Origin: Ruegeria atlantica
GTDB taxonomy: Bacteria > Pseudomonadota > Alphaproteobacteria > Rhodobacterales > Rhodobacteraceae
NCBI RefSeq assembly: GCF_001458195.1
Contig: NZ_CYPU01000030.1
Coordinates: 1 to 35,115, forward strand
Direction of reading: 5' to 3'
DNA length: 35,115 nucleotides
Positions within the stretch are counted from its first letter, which is position 1, and the number at the start of each line of letters is the position of its first letter. This document shows, in pieces, positions 17,352 to 25,163 of the stretch. Below the pieces are notes generated by a model. The model was not told the origin of the DNA and searched no databases. It saw nothing but the letters and a program-made list of their open reading frames with translations. A program made the position numbers and the translations under genes.

Positions 17352-17753
17352 ATGAAACCCCAACACCTTCTTCCTGCCCTGCTTTTTCTGTCCGCGCCAG
17401 TATCGGCCGAGGGCACTGCCGAGCTGTGCGCCGAAGCAGAAGATCGTTATCTCACGCTTTTTGGCCAGCCAACCTCGGCGGTCGAGGATGCCGAGGTGGT
17501 GCTGATGTACAAGTACAACTTCTGCCCATCCGAACTGACCGTGAAGGCCGGCACCACTGTCCGCTGGGTCAATGTCGACAAGCGGACCAGCCACTCGGTC
17601 TTGCTGAAGGATGGCGGCAAGCCGGAAAGCGACCGGTTGTTCCCTGAAGAAACGGTCGAGATTACCTTCCTTACCCCGGGTCCGCAGGAATACCTGTGTG
17701 GCCCGCATTGGGAGACACAGAACATGATCGGAATGATCACAGTCGAACCCTGA
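17352..17753 (+). CDS. Periplasmic cupredoxin (plastocyanin/pseudoazurin-like)
   Basis: 133 residues with an AAAGGAG site ten bases before the ATG. Signal peptide about 1-19 (ending PVSA). The cupredoxin fold is indicated by the strand VRWVNVDKRTSHSV with the first copper ligand His81, and by the C-terminal loop EYLCGPHW with Cys116 and His119, followed by Met125 or Met128 as fourth ligand. The Cys-X2-His spacing is as in plastocyanin and pseudoazurin, but the following Met is one or four residues further away. Two additional cysteines (26, 58) are unusual. It lies directly after the multihaem quinol dehydrogenase, so it is a candidate electron carrier to NirS, NorC or NosZ. It is not a close match to azurin or typical pseudoazurin. 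Confidence 0.85.
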   Translation: MKPQHLLPALLFLSAPVSAEGTAELCAEAEDRYLTLFGQPTSAVEDAEVVLMYKYNFCPSELTVKAGTTVRWVNVDKRTSHSVLLKDGGKPESDRLFPEETVEITFLTPGPQEYLCGPHWETQNMIGMITVEP

Positions 17754-17780
17754 GCCGAGGCAAAAATACAGGCAGAAAGA

Positions 17781-17811
17781 AAGGAGCGCGGGCGCAAATC
17801 CCGCGCTCCTT
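17781..17811 (+). terminator. Terminator hairpin ahead of nirE
   Basis: AAGGAGCGCGGG with its exact complement, a 12-bp perfect stem with a 7-nt loop, 28 bases after the cupredoxin stop. Its last two bases (TT) are the first two bases of the Dnr-type box of nirE, so terminator and operator overlap. It closes the nirS-multihaem-cupredoxin block. Confidence 0.75.
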
Positions 17812-17823
17812 AACTTTAGTCAA
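17810..17823 (+). promoter_or_regulatory. Dnr/NnrR box of the nirE operon
   Basis: TTAACTTTAGTCAA, a variant of the same dyad. A -10-like AAACCT lies at 17846-17851, 22 bases after the box. It gives the haem d1 operon its own promoter, separate from nirS. Confidence 0.8.
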
Positions 17824-17943
17824 GGAAACAGCGCAGTTAATGCGCAAACCTACCAGCATGACACGCCCGGTTGGCCCAGCGACGTCCTCAATTCGCCGAA
17901 TGGACCCGGGTTTCGAAGACATTCAGACCAAGCGAGTTTGCAC

Positions 17944-18705
17944 ATGAGCGGTAAGGTTTTTCTGATTGGTGCCGGTCCCGGCGACCCCGAACTCATGACC
18001 CTGCGCGCACTGCGCATGCTGCAAGAGGCCGATGTGGTTGTGTATGACCGGCTGGTTTCGGCCGACATTCTGGACCGGCATGCCCCCGGCGCGCGGCTGA
18101 TCCCGGTCGGCAAAGCGCCCAAGTGCCATACGGTGCCGCAGGACCGCATTAATGACATTTTGGCAAAAGAGGCCCGCGCTGGCCTCACCGTAGCGCGTTT
18201 GAAGGGTGGCGACCCGATGATCTTTGGCCGCGGCTCTGAAGAGGCCGCGTATCTGATGGCGCACGGTATCGCCATTGAATACGCGCCAGGCATCACAGCG
18301 GCACAGGGGGCATCCAGTTCCACTGGCGTGCCGCTGACCCATCGCGGCCTGGCAACATCGGTTCAATATGTCACCGGTCACAGGCAAGCCGACAAAGTGC
18401 TGGACCTAGATTGGAAACGGCTGGCCGATCCTGACGCGACGCTAGTCATCTACATGGGTGTCGCAAATATCGGTCAGATCGCCATGGGCCTGATGACGGA
18501 AAACCTGCCTGGCTCGACGCCTGTTTTGGCCGTAGGCAAAGCGACAACGCCAGACGAGCGTCGACTTGTTTCAAGACTGGACAAATTGGCGGCGGATGTG
18601 CGCGAGGCGGATCTGAAGGCCCCGACGCTGTTTATCGTCGGGCAAGTGGTTACCCTTTATGCGGATCAAACCGTGACGAACCTGCTGGAGCAGGCCCATG
18701 GTTAG
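17944..18705 (+). CDS. nirE: Uroporphyrinogen-III C-methyltransferase, haem d1 pathway
   Basis: 253 residues from the ATG at 17944; a TTG two codons upstream is an alternative, and the ribosome site is weak. SUMT-family motifs are complete: the N-terminal SAM loop GAGPGDPELMTL, YDRLVS, the central VARLKGGDPMIFGRG, and YAPGITAAQGASSSTGVPLTHR. It methylates uroporphyrinogen III twice to precorrin-2, which leads to sirohaem, the precursor of haem d1. Placement at the head of nirECF(DL)GHJN, with its own Dnr-type promoter, argues for NirE rather than the cobalamin enzyme CobA. Its end overlaps the nirC start by eight bases. Confidence 0.93.
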   Translation: MSGKVFLIGAGPGDPELMTLRALRMLQEADVVVYDRLVSADILDRHAPGARLIPVGKAPKCHTVPQDRINDILAKEARAGLTVARLKGGDPMIFGRGSEEAAYLMAHGIAIEYAPGITAAQGASSSTGVPLTHRGLATSVQYVTGHRQADKVLDLDWKRLADPDATLVIYMGVANIGQIAMGLMTENLPGSTPVLAVGKATTPDERRLVSRLDKLAADVREADLKAPTLFIVGQVVTLYADQTVTNLLEQAHG

Positions 18706-19048
18706 TGATGTCCAATCGAATGGCGGGCTTCCGGCATGGGCCTCACGCGCTTTACTCACAACGGCCGTCCTCATAGCAACGTCAGCCCTTGCCGCCGATG
18801 TGCTTGATGGCAACGCGCTCAAACGGCTTGTGCATCAGGATTGCGGCTCTTGCCACGGGTTGTCTCTGAAAGGTGGTCTTGGGCCGGATCTGCGGCCCAA
18901 ATCGTTGGAGCATTACGATGCAAACGTTCTGACCGACGTCATCCTTGACGGTATCCCCGGCACTGCAATGCCCCCGTGGCGGCCCCTGATCAGCGAAGAA
19001 GAGGCCGAATGGATCGCCCATTACCTGCTGGAACAGGAGGAACAATGA
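18698..19048 (+). CDS. nirC: NirC, periplasmic cytochrome c55X
   Basis: 116 residues. Signal peptide about 1-33, then a small class I cytochrome c domain with CGSCH at 49-53 and Met92 (GTAMPPW) as probable sixth ligand. In other denitrifiers NirC can donate electrons to NirS and is linked to the final steps of haem d1 maturation. Its start overlaps nirE and its stop overlaps the nirF start (ATGA), so the three genes are translationally coupled. Confidence 0.92.
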   Translation: MVSDVQSNGGLPAWASRALLTTAVLIATSALAADVLDGNALKRLVHQDCGSCHGLSLKGGLGPDLRPKSLEHYDANVLTDVILDGIPGTAMPPWRPLISEEEAEWIAHYLLEQEEQ

Positions 19049-20190
19049 AACACTTTTTCCTTGGCCTCGCGGCCATCCTGATGATGACAACGGCGCAAGC
19101 CGAACACACCGCCACCGGCGACTTAGGCCTGGTGATCGAACGGGCCAAGGGCTCGGTCTTGCTGATTGATCAATCAGACCGTGTCGCGCTGGCGCGGATC
19201 GAAGGGCTTGGCGACCTGTCCCATGCCTCGCTGGTATACTCGCCTGATGAACGCTTTGCCTATGTGTTTGGCCGTGATGGGGGCCTGACCAAGGTCGATA
19301 TCGTCACACGCCAGATCGTGAACAGAGTCGTGCAGGCGGGCAATGCTATTGGCGGCGCGATTTCGGATGACGGCCAATTGGTAGCCGTATCGAATTATGA
19401 GCCCGGCGGTGTGCGGGTCTTTGATGCCGACACGCTTGAAATGGTTGCCGACATCCCCACCGATAGCAAAACCATCGGTCTGGTCGACGCACCAGGCCGC
19501 CGGTTCGTGTTCACCATGTGGGACACGGGCGAGACCTGGATTGCCGATTTCTCGGCGGGCAAGCCAGAAATCACCAAGATCTTCGACATGGGCAAGAACC
19601 CCTATGACGCGCTTATCACCGCCAATGGACGGACCTACATCACCGGGCTATTCGGCGAAGACGGACTGACAGCGCTGGACCTCTGGGCCAACAATCCCGA
19701 ACCGATCCGCGTGTTACCCGACTATGGTCGTGGTCAGGAAGAGATGCCCGTCTACAAGATGCCCCATCTGGAAGGCTGGGCACTAACGGGGGGCGAGTTT
19801 GTGCTGCCCGCCGTCGGCCATCACGAGGTGCTCTGGGTCGACGCCGATACCCTGACGGAAACCGGGCGCACCCAAACCCATGGCCAGCCTGTCTTTGCCA
19901 TGTCGCGACCGGACGGGCGAGAGGTCTGGGTGAACTTTGCCCACCCGCTGAACGACACGATCCAGGTGATCGACAGTGTCAGCAAAGAGATCATCCACGA
20001 GTTCAAACCGGGGCCTGCCGTGCTGCATATGGAGTTCACCCCGCGTGGGCATGAGGTCTGGATCAGCGTGCGAGATGCCAACAAGGTCATGGTTTACGAC
20101 ACGCACAACTTCGAAAAGCTGCGTGAGATAGAAGCGGACAGCCCATCTGGCATCTTCTTCACCGCCCGCGCGCACAAAACGGGGCTGTAG
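19045..20190 (+). CDS. nirF: NirF, haem d1 biosynthesis dehydrogenase
   Basis: 381 residues from the ATG at 19045, with AGGAGG just upstream. N-terminal signal peptide (about 1-19, ending AQA) and an eight-bladed propeller homologous to the d1 domain of NirS but without a cytochrome c domain. Recognisable blades include GDLGLVIERAKGSVLLID, GRDGGLTKVDI and HEVWISVRDANKVMVYD. NirF binds a haem d1 precursor in the periplasm and is reported to act as the dehydrogenase that installs the acrylate double bond. Coupled to nirC upstream and three bases before nirDL. Confidence 0.94.
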   Translation: MKHFFLGLAAILMMTTAQAEHTATGDLGLVIERAKGSVLLIDQSDRVALARIEGLGDLSHASLVYSPDERFAYVFGRDGGLTKVDIVTRQIVNRVVQAGNAIGGAISDDGQLVAVSNYEPGGVRVFDADTLEMVADIPTDSKTIGLVDAPGRRFVFTMWDTGETWIADFSAGKPEITKIFDMGKNPYDALITANGRTYITGLFGEDGLTALDLWANNPEPIRVLPDYGRGQEEMPVYKMPHLEGWALTGGEFVLPAVGHHEVLWVDADTLTETGRTQTHGQPVFAMSRPDGREVWVNFAHPLNDTIQVIDSVSKEIIHEFKPGPAVLHMEFTPRGHEVWISVRDANKVMVYDTHNFEKLREIEADSPSGIFFTARAHKTGL

Positions 20191-20193
20191 GCG

Positions 20194-21183
20194 ATGGAAC
20201 ATATCACCGACCCGATCGATCGCCGCCTGCTGGATGATTTTCAACGCAATTTTCCTGTAACGGACCGTCCTTTCCAGGTTTTGGCTTTCACGTTGGGGCT
20301 GGACGAGATTGAAGTGTTGGATCGCCTAGCCCGAATGCGGGCGACCGGCCGGATTACGAGAGTCGGCGCGACTATTGCCCCTGGCGCGGTTTCTGCCAGC
20401 ACTCTGGCCACCGTCGCTGCACCGGGTGAACGCCTGGAAGAAGTGGCCGCTATGATCGACGCCGAACCGGGTGTGAACCATAACTACCAGCGCGAGGACA
20501 AATGGAACCTCTGGTTCGTGGCAACCGGTCCAGACCGGGCGCATGTAAATGACACGCTGGCTCGGATCGCCCAGCGCACAGGGCTGCAGGTTCTCGACCT
20601 TCGGTTGGTTCGTCCGTTCAACGTGGATCTGGGGTTTCGCATGTCCGGCAAGACCCGAAACGTTCCAAGCCCGCGCAACATAGATCGATCGGTCTTGCAA
20701 GACGGCGATCGCGCGTTGCTTCAAGCCCTCAGTTCGGGTTTGCCGCTGGTCACTGAACCCTATGCCGTGCTGGCCCAGTCAATAGGTCGCGACGCTGCGG
20801 GTGTGATGGATCGGATCGAGGTACTGCACAGAGCCGGTATCATCTCGCGCCTGGGCGTGATCGTGCGCCACCGTGCGCTCGGATGGTCAGCCAACGCAAT
20901 GGTTGTCTGGGACTTGCCATCCGAACAGATCGACGCCGCCGGTCCTGCCCTTGCAGCCCACCCCGGAGTGACCTTGTGCTATGAACGGTGTCCGGCCGAA
21001 GGGGTCTGGCCTTATCGCCTTTACTCAATGATCCACGCCCGTACCCGCAGCGAAGCGCTGGAGATTCTGGCCAATGCGCGCGCGCTGCCGGACCTGTTTG
21101 GCGCGCAGCACAAGGTTTTGTTCTCGACGCGCTGTTTCAAACAGACCGGCGCGCTGATCCAACCGAAAGAGGCCGCCGCATGA
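20194..21183 (+). CDS. nirDL: Fused NirD-NirL sirohaem decarboxylase subunit
   Basis: 329 residues made of two Lrp/AsnC-like halves. The first (about 1-155) is NirD-like, with the HNYQREDKWNLWFV segment. The second (about 170-325) is NirL-like, with the CYERCPAEGVWPYRLYSMIH segment. Each half begins with a winged-helix-like region (LLDDFQRNFPVTDRPF and LLQALSSGLPLVTEPY). With NirG and NirH it forms the cytoplasmic complex that decarboxylates sirohaem to 12,18-didecarboxysirohaem. D-L fusions are known in other denitrifiers. Despite the fold it is an enzyme, not a regulator. The stop overlaps nirG (ATGA). Confidence 0.93.
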   Translation: MEHITDPIDRRLLDDFQRNFPVTDRPFQVLAFTLGLDEIEVLDRLARMRATGRITRVGATIAPGAVSASTLATVAAPGERLEEVAAMIDAEPGVNHNYQREDKWNLWFVATGPDRAHVNDTLARIAQRTGLQVLDLRLVRPFNVDLGFRMSGKTRNVPSPRNIDRSVLQDGDRALLQALSSGLPLVTEPYAVLAQSIGRDAAGVMDRIEVLHRAGIISRLGVIVRHRALGWSANAMVVWDLPSEQIDAAGPALAAHPGVTLCYERCPAEGVWPYRLYSMIHARTRSEALEILANARALPDLFGAQHKVLFSTRCFKQTGALIQPKEAAA

Positions 21184-21629
21184 AACTGGATGGAACCGAT
21201 CGCGCGATCCTGAACCGGATGCAGGACGATCTACCCTTGGTATCGCACCCTTATGCAGCCGTGGCAGAGGAGTTGGGCATTCCTGAAAGCGAAGTGCTTA
21301 ACCGCCTGACCCGTATGAAAGACAGCCGAGTGATCACGCGCTTTGGTCCGTTCTTCGACGCCGCCGCCATGGGGGGCGCTTTTTGCCTGTGTGCAATGGC
21401 GGTGCCAACTGAAGAATTCGAAACCGTCCTGACCAAAGTCAATGCGCATGCTGAGGTTGCCCACAATTATGAACGTACGCACCGGCTGAACATGTGGTTC
21501 GTGCTGGCCACTGAAACTCCTGAGGGGATCGTGGGCACTGCTGATGCAATCGAACGGGAAACGGGGATCTGCGTTCTTCGTTTCCCCAAACTACAGGAAT
21601 TTTTCATCGGCTTTCGGGTGGCGGCATGA
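21180..21629 (+). CDS. nirG: NirG, sirohaem decarboxylase subunit
   Basis: 149 residues from the ATG that overlaps the nirDL stop; a longer in-frame extension into nirDL is rejected. Lrp/AsnC-like fold, starting with ILNRMQDDLPLVSHPYAAVAEELG. The HNYERTHRLNMWFVLA segment is shared with the NirD half of the preceding protein, so NirG and NirD are the same subunit type. Part of the cytoplasmic sirohaem decarboxylase with NirDL and NirH. Its stop overlaps the nirH start (ATGA). Confidence 0.93.
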   Translation: MKLDGTDRAILNRMQDDLPLVSHPYAAVAEELGIPESEVLNRLTRMKDSRVITRFGPFFDAAAMGGAFCLCAMAVPTEEFETVLTKVNAHAEVAHNYERTHRLNMWFVLATETPEGIVGTADAIERETGICVLRFPKLQEFFIGFRVAA

Positions 21630-22108
21630 TCGACGCAACAGATCGAGAGATTATCGAGGCGCTGCAAGGCGGGCTGCCCCTTGTGCCCGCGCCTTATGCG
21701 CAGGTGGCCGAGATACTTGGCATGGATGAAGATGCCCTTTTGTACCGCTTGTCCGAGTTGAAGTCGCGCGGTGTGATCCGTCGCATCGCTGCCGCGCCGA
21801 ACCACTACAAATTGGGCATGACATCGAACGGGATGACCGTCTGGGATGTGGATGACGACCGGATCACCGAATTAGGCTCCCGGATCGGCGCGTTGCCCTT
21901 TGTCACCCATTGCTATGAACGCCCCCGCGCCCTGCCCGACTGGCCCTATAACCTGTTTGCCATGGTCCATGGTTCGGACCGTGACGAGGTCGAGGAAAAA
22001 CGGGCCGAGATCACGGCCATTCTGGGCGATGCCTGCAGGGCCAAAGATATCCTTTATTCCACGCGCATCCTGAAAAAGACCGGGCTGCGACTGAAAAAGA
22101 AAGGCTGA
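21626..22108 (+). CDS. nirH: NirH, sirohaem decarboxylase subunit
   Basis: 160 residues. Lrp/AsnC-like, beginning IIEALQGGLPLVPAPYAQVAEILG. It carries the THCYERPRALPDWPYNLFAMVHG segment that pairs it with the NirL half of NirDL. It completes the D/L/G/H sirohaem decarboxylase. The basic C-terminal tail (RLKKKG) is short. Coupled to nirG; nirJ follows after three bases. Confidence 0.93.
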   Translation: MIDATDREIIEALQGGLPLVPAPYAQVAEILGMDEDALLYRLSELKSRGVIRRIAAAPNHYKLGMTSNGMTVWDVDDDRITELGSRIGALPFVTHCYERPRALPDWPYNLFAMVHGSDRDEVEEKRAEITAILGDACRAKDILYSTRILKKTGLRLKKKG

Positions 22109-22111
22109 GAC

Positions 22112-23326
22112 TTGTTCCGCCTGACCGAATACATGCACCAACTGGTCAATCCGACACCAGTGCGTAAACGCCGGCCCGGCCCGGTGAAGCCGGTGGTGAT
22201 CTGGAACCTGACGCGGCGCTGCAATTTGAAATGCCGCCATTGCTATACTGTTTCGGCGGATGTGGCCTTCCCCGGTGAGCTCAGCCATGAGCAAGCCATG
22301 GTAACCCTTGAGGATCTGGGCCAATTTCGCGTCCCGGCCCTGATCCTCTCGGGTGGAGAACCACTGGACCGGTTCGATTTCTTTGACATCGCCAAACGGG
22401 CCCGCGATCTGGTGCCGATGCTGGCATTGTCGACCAACGGCACGCGGATCTATGACGAAACAGCCGATATGATTGCCGATGTGGGGTTCAACTATGTCGG
22501 CATTTCGCTGGACGGTATCGGGGCCACAAATGACTGGTTCCGAGGGGTCGAAGGAGCATTTGCCGACGCCCTGCGCGGTGTCCGCGAATGTAAGAAGCGC
22601 GGCATCAAAGTGGGTCTTCGATTTTGCCTGACCGAGGGCACGCAACACCACCTGCCCGACCTGCTGCAATTGTGCGATGACGAAGGTGTGGACAAGTTCT
22701 ACTTGTCCCATCTGGTCTATGCCGGTCGTGGGGACAAGAACCGGGGCGAAGATGCTGAACATCTGCGCACACGGAGCGGGCTGGACCTGCTGTTGGAGCG
22801 CGCATGGGAGGCTGCCTCGGGTGGTCGTCCTCTGGATATCGTGACCGGTAATAATGACGCTGACGCAGGGTATTTCCTGAACTGGGTCCGCGCGCGTTTC
22901 GATGCTGAAAAAACAGCTCATGTACGCGAGCATCTGGCGGCATGGGGTGGCAACTCCAGCGGCCTAGGCGTGGCCAATATCGACAATCTGGGCCGCGTAC
23001 ACCCCGACACTTACTGGTCGGACTACACTGTCGGCAATGTGAAGACCCGGTCGTTCTCGGAACTTTGGACCGGCGATGATCAAATGCTGGCCATGCTGCG
23101 CACACGTCCCCGCCCCCTGAAAGGGCGCTGCGGCGCCTGTCAGCTCAAGGATGTCTGTGGTGGCAACACCCGTATCCGGGCTTTGCAGGTGACCGGCGAC
23201 CCGTGGGCGGAAGATCCGGCATGCTATCTGTCAAACCAAGAAATCGGCGTGGGTGACGCGGGCGAACGCCTGCAGGTCACGCCGTTCCGGGGGAAACGCC
23301 ATGATCCGACGCATCAGTTCTTCTAA
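22112..23326 (+). CDS. nirJ: NirJ, radical SAM enzyme of haem d1 synthesis
   Basis: 404 residues from a TTG start at 22112, preceded by AAAGG; no in-frame ATG fits as well at the N-terminus. The radical SAM cluster motif is Cys37-X3-Cys41-X2-Cys44 (CNLKCRHC), with a GGEPL SAM-binding motif following. The C-terminal SPASM-like region ([12 protein letters not shown] and a later Cys) would bind a second iron-sulfur cluster. NirJ replaces the propionate side chains of didecarboxysirohaem with oxo groups. Cytoplasmic. Its end overlaps the nirN start by 26 bases. Confidence 0.95.
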   Translation: MFRLTEYMHQLVNPTPVRKRRPGPVKPVVIWNLTRRCNLKCRHCYTVSADVAFPGELSHEQAMVTLEDLGQFRVPALILSGGEPLDRFDFFDIAKRARDLVPMLALSTNGTRIYDETADMIADVGFNYVGISLDGIGATNDWFRGVEGAFADALRGVRECKKRGIKVGLRFCLTEGTQHHLPDLLQLCDDEGVDKFYLSHLVYAGRGDKNRGEDAEHLRTRSGLDLLLERAWEAASGGRPLDIVTGNNDADAGYFLNWVRARFDAEKTAHVREHLAAWGGNSSGLGVANIDNLGRVHPDTYWSDYTVGNVKTRSFSELWTGDDQMLAMLRTRPRPLKGRCGACQLKDVCGGNTRIRALQVTGDPWAEDPACYLSNQEIGVGDAGERLQVTPFRGKRHDPTHQFF

Positions 23327-24854
23327 GACACTCAAACTCGGCACTCTCTGCTCGCTGTTGTTGATCGGAACTGCGTGGGCCGACGCTCCTTCGGATTACG
23401 CTGAATTTTGTGCGTCCTGCCACGGCGAAAACCGCTTAGGCGGCGTGGGTCCGGCGCTTATCCCTGAAACGCTGAAGCGGATGCGCGGCCCCCGCGTTGC
23501 CGCGGTTATCGCCGAAGGGCGGACCGCAACCCAAATGCCTGCCTTCTCGCACGAACTAGATGCGCTGCAAATCGAAGAACTGGCGGGTTGGTTGAAATCA
23601 CCGCTGGAAAGCGATCCCGAGTGGGGTGAGGCCGACATAATGGCCAGCCGAATTCTGGACGAGAATTACGTCGCAGTTGAAGCCCCCATCTGGGACAGCG
23701 ACCCGATGAACATCACTCTGGCTGTTGAGACCGGGGACCATCATGTCAGCGTGCTGGACGGTGACACTTTCGAGGTTTTGGACCGGTTCGAGACACCCTT
23801 TGCCGTTCATGGCGGTCCAAAATTCAGCCCAGACGGGCGATATGTGTTCATCATGTCACGTGACGGCTGGGTCCAGAAGTATGACATCTGGGCCTTGGAA
23901 CAGGTTGGCCGCGTGCGCGCTGGCCTGAACAGTCGCAACATCGCCATGTCGGGCGATGGCAAATGGGTAGCAGTGGCAAACTACCTGCCCAACAGCCTGA
24001 CCTTGCTGTCGACCGAAGACCTGTCCGTGGTCAAGGTCATCGACATCAAAAGCAAGAAGGGCAAGCCCAGCCGCGTTTCGGCGGTCTATCAGGCCCCCCC
24101 ACGCGAGAGCTTTGTTCTGGCCCTCAAGGATGTGCCCGAGATCTGGGAGGTCTTCTACGGGGCCAATCCTCCTCAATTTGGTATCGGTCATGATTTCCGC
24201 ATCGAAGGACAATTCAAAAACCCTGACCCTTTCCCGGTGCGCAAGATCACTACGCCGGACTATCTGGATGATTTCTTTTTCGACCAGAGCTATGAATACG
24301 TCATGGGCGCATCCCGCGGCGGCGAGGGCGGTCATGTGATTGATCTGGTCATCGGTCAGAAGGTCGCCGATCTGGATCTGCCGGGGATGCCGCATCTGGG
24401 CTCGGGGATCACGTGGAGGTATGGCGATACGACCGTGATGGCAACGCCCCACCTGACCGACGGCACCGTATCCGTGATCAACATGGAGACATGGAAAACT
24501 GTGAAGCAGATCAAAACCGAAGGGCCGGGGTTTTTCATGCGCAGCCATGAGAATTCTCCTTACGTCTGGGCCGATGTGTTCTTTGGACCCAACAAGGATG
24601 CGATGCATGTGATCGACAAGCAAAGCCTTGAAATTGTTAGAACTCTACGCCCTGCACCGGGTAAAACCGTGGCTCATGTAGAATTCACCAAAGATGGCAG
24701 CCACGCTTTGGTGTCAGTCTGGGAAGATGATGGCGCGGTGATCGTTTATGACGCGCAAACATTGGAAGAGGTCCGCCGCCTGCCGATGCGCAAACCTTCA
24801 GGGAAATACAATGTCTGGAACAAAATCACCTTCTCGGAAGGCACCAGCCACTGA
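23301..24854 (+). CDS. nirN: NirN, NirS-like haem d1-binding cytochrome
   Basis: 517 residues from the ATG at 23301, inside the end of nirJ. Signal peptide about 1-27 (ending AWA), a cytochrome c domain with CASCH at 37-41, then an eight-bladed d1 propeller similar to NirS ([30 protein letters not shown] blades, cut here for length). NirN binds haem d1 in the periplasm and is thought to help deliver it to NirS. It has little nitrite reductase activity. It is shorter than NirS and lacks the NirS pattern PHPGPG, having MPHLGSG instead. Last of the haem d1 genes. Confidence 0.93.
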   Translation: MIRRISSSKTLKLGTLCSLLLIGTAWADAPSDYAEFCASCHGENRLGGVGPALIPETLKRMRGPRVAAVIAEGRTATQMPAFSHELDALQIEELAGWLKSPLESDPEWGEADIMASRILDENYVAVEAPIWDSDPMNITLAVETGDHHVSVLDGDTFEVLDRFETPFAVHGGPKFSPDGRYVFIMSRDGWVQKYDIWALEQVGRVRAGLNSRNIAMSGDGKWVAVANYLPNSLTLLSTEDLSVVKVIDIKSKKGKPSRVSAVYQAPPRESFVLALKDVPEIWEVFYGANPPQFGIGHDFRIEGQFKNPDPFPVRKITTPDYLDDFFFDQSYEYVMGASRGGEGGHVIDLVIGQKVADLDLPGMPHLGSGITWRYGDTTVMATPHLTDGTVSVINMETWKTVKQIKTEGPGFFMRSHENSPYVWADVFFGPNKDAMHVIDKQSLEIVRTLRPAPGKTVAHVEFTKDGSHALVSVWEDDGAVIVYDAQTLEEVRRLPMRKPSGKYNVWNKITFSEGTSH

Positions 24855-25074
24855 GGGTAATTGGCCGGTCTGGAAACTGGCCATCCTTTTGTATCCGGCC
24901 ACGACTTTGACCGTGGCCATCAACCTGTTTCTAGCGGGGCTGATCGCCAACAGCGCCGGGTTTGGCGTGATTACGCCTGTAGCCGCGATCCTGTGGTCAA
25001 TTCCCCTGGGCGTACCCGCCGCGTGGTTGGCAGGGCGTTGGTTGCGCGGGTTGATGGATGAAGCGGACGAATAA
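24811..25074 (+). CDS. Small two-helix membrane protein, unknown
   Basis: 87 residues, ATG at 24811 inside the end of nirN (44-base overlap in another frame), with AGGGA just before it. A basic Ser/Thr/Pro N-terminus (1-20) is followed by two hydrophobic helices (about 22-45 and 52-75) and a short acidic tail ending MDEADE. I do not recognise a named family. It could be one of the small membrane proteins sometimes found beside nir/nnr genes (NnrT-like), but no motif proves this. Translational coupling to nirN and position before the nos operon suggest it is expressed with the haem d1 genes. Confidence 0.7.
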   Translation: MSGTKSPSRKAPATEGNWPVWKLAILLYPATTLTVAINLFLAGLIANSAGFGVITPVAAILWSIPLGVPAAWLAGRWLRGLMDEADE

Positions 25075-25092
25075 CGCGAAATTTCCTGCAGC

Positions 25093-25106
25093 CTAACCGA
25101 AGTCAA
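25093..25106 (+). promoter_or_regulatory. Dnr/NnrR box of the nos operon
   Basis: CTAACCGAAGTCAA, one base off TTAAC-N4-GTCAA in the first position. TACGAC at 25129-25134, 22 bases after the box, is a weak -10 candidate. The nosC start codon is 57 bases downstream of the box. Confidence 0.7.
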
Positions 25107-25163
25107 GTATCACCACGCGAGAATCCCCTACGACTTAGGAACGATTTCCGAGTTGGATTCTCC

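Noticed and set aside
20194..22108. AsnC/Lrp-type transcription regulators
   Set aside because: The four domains have the Lrp-like fold but lie within the haem d1 operon and carry the His/Tyr/Arg segments of sirohaem decarboxylase.
21872..22933. Antisense frame (353 codons) across nirH and nirJ
   Set aside because: It runs over two well-supported coupled genes and shows no motif; it is a shadow frame.
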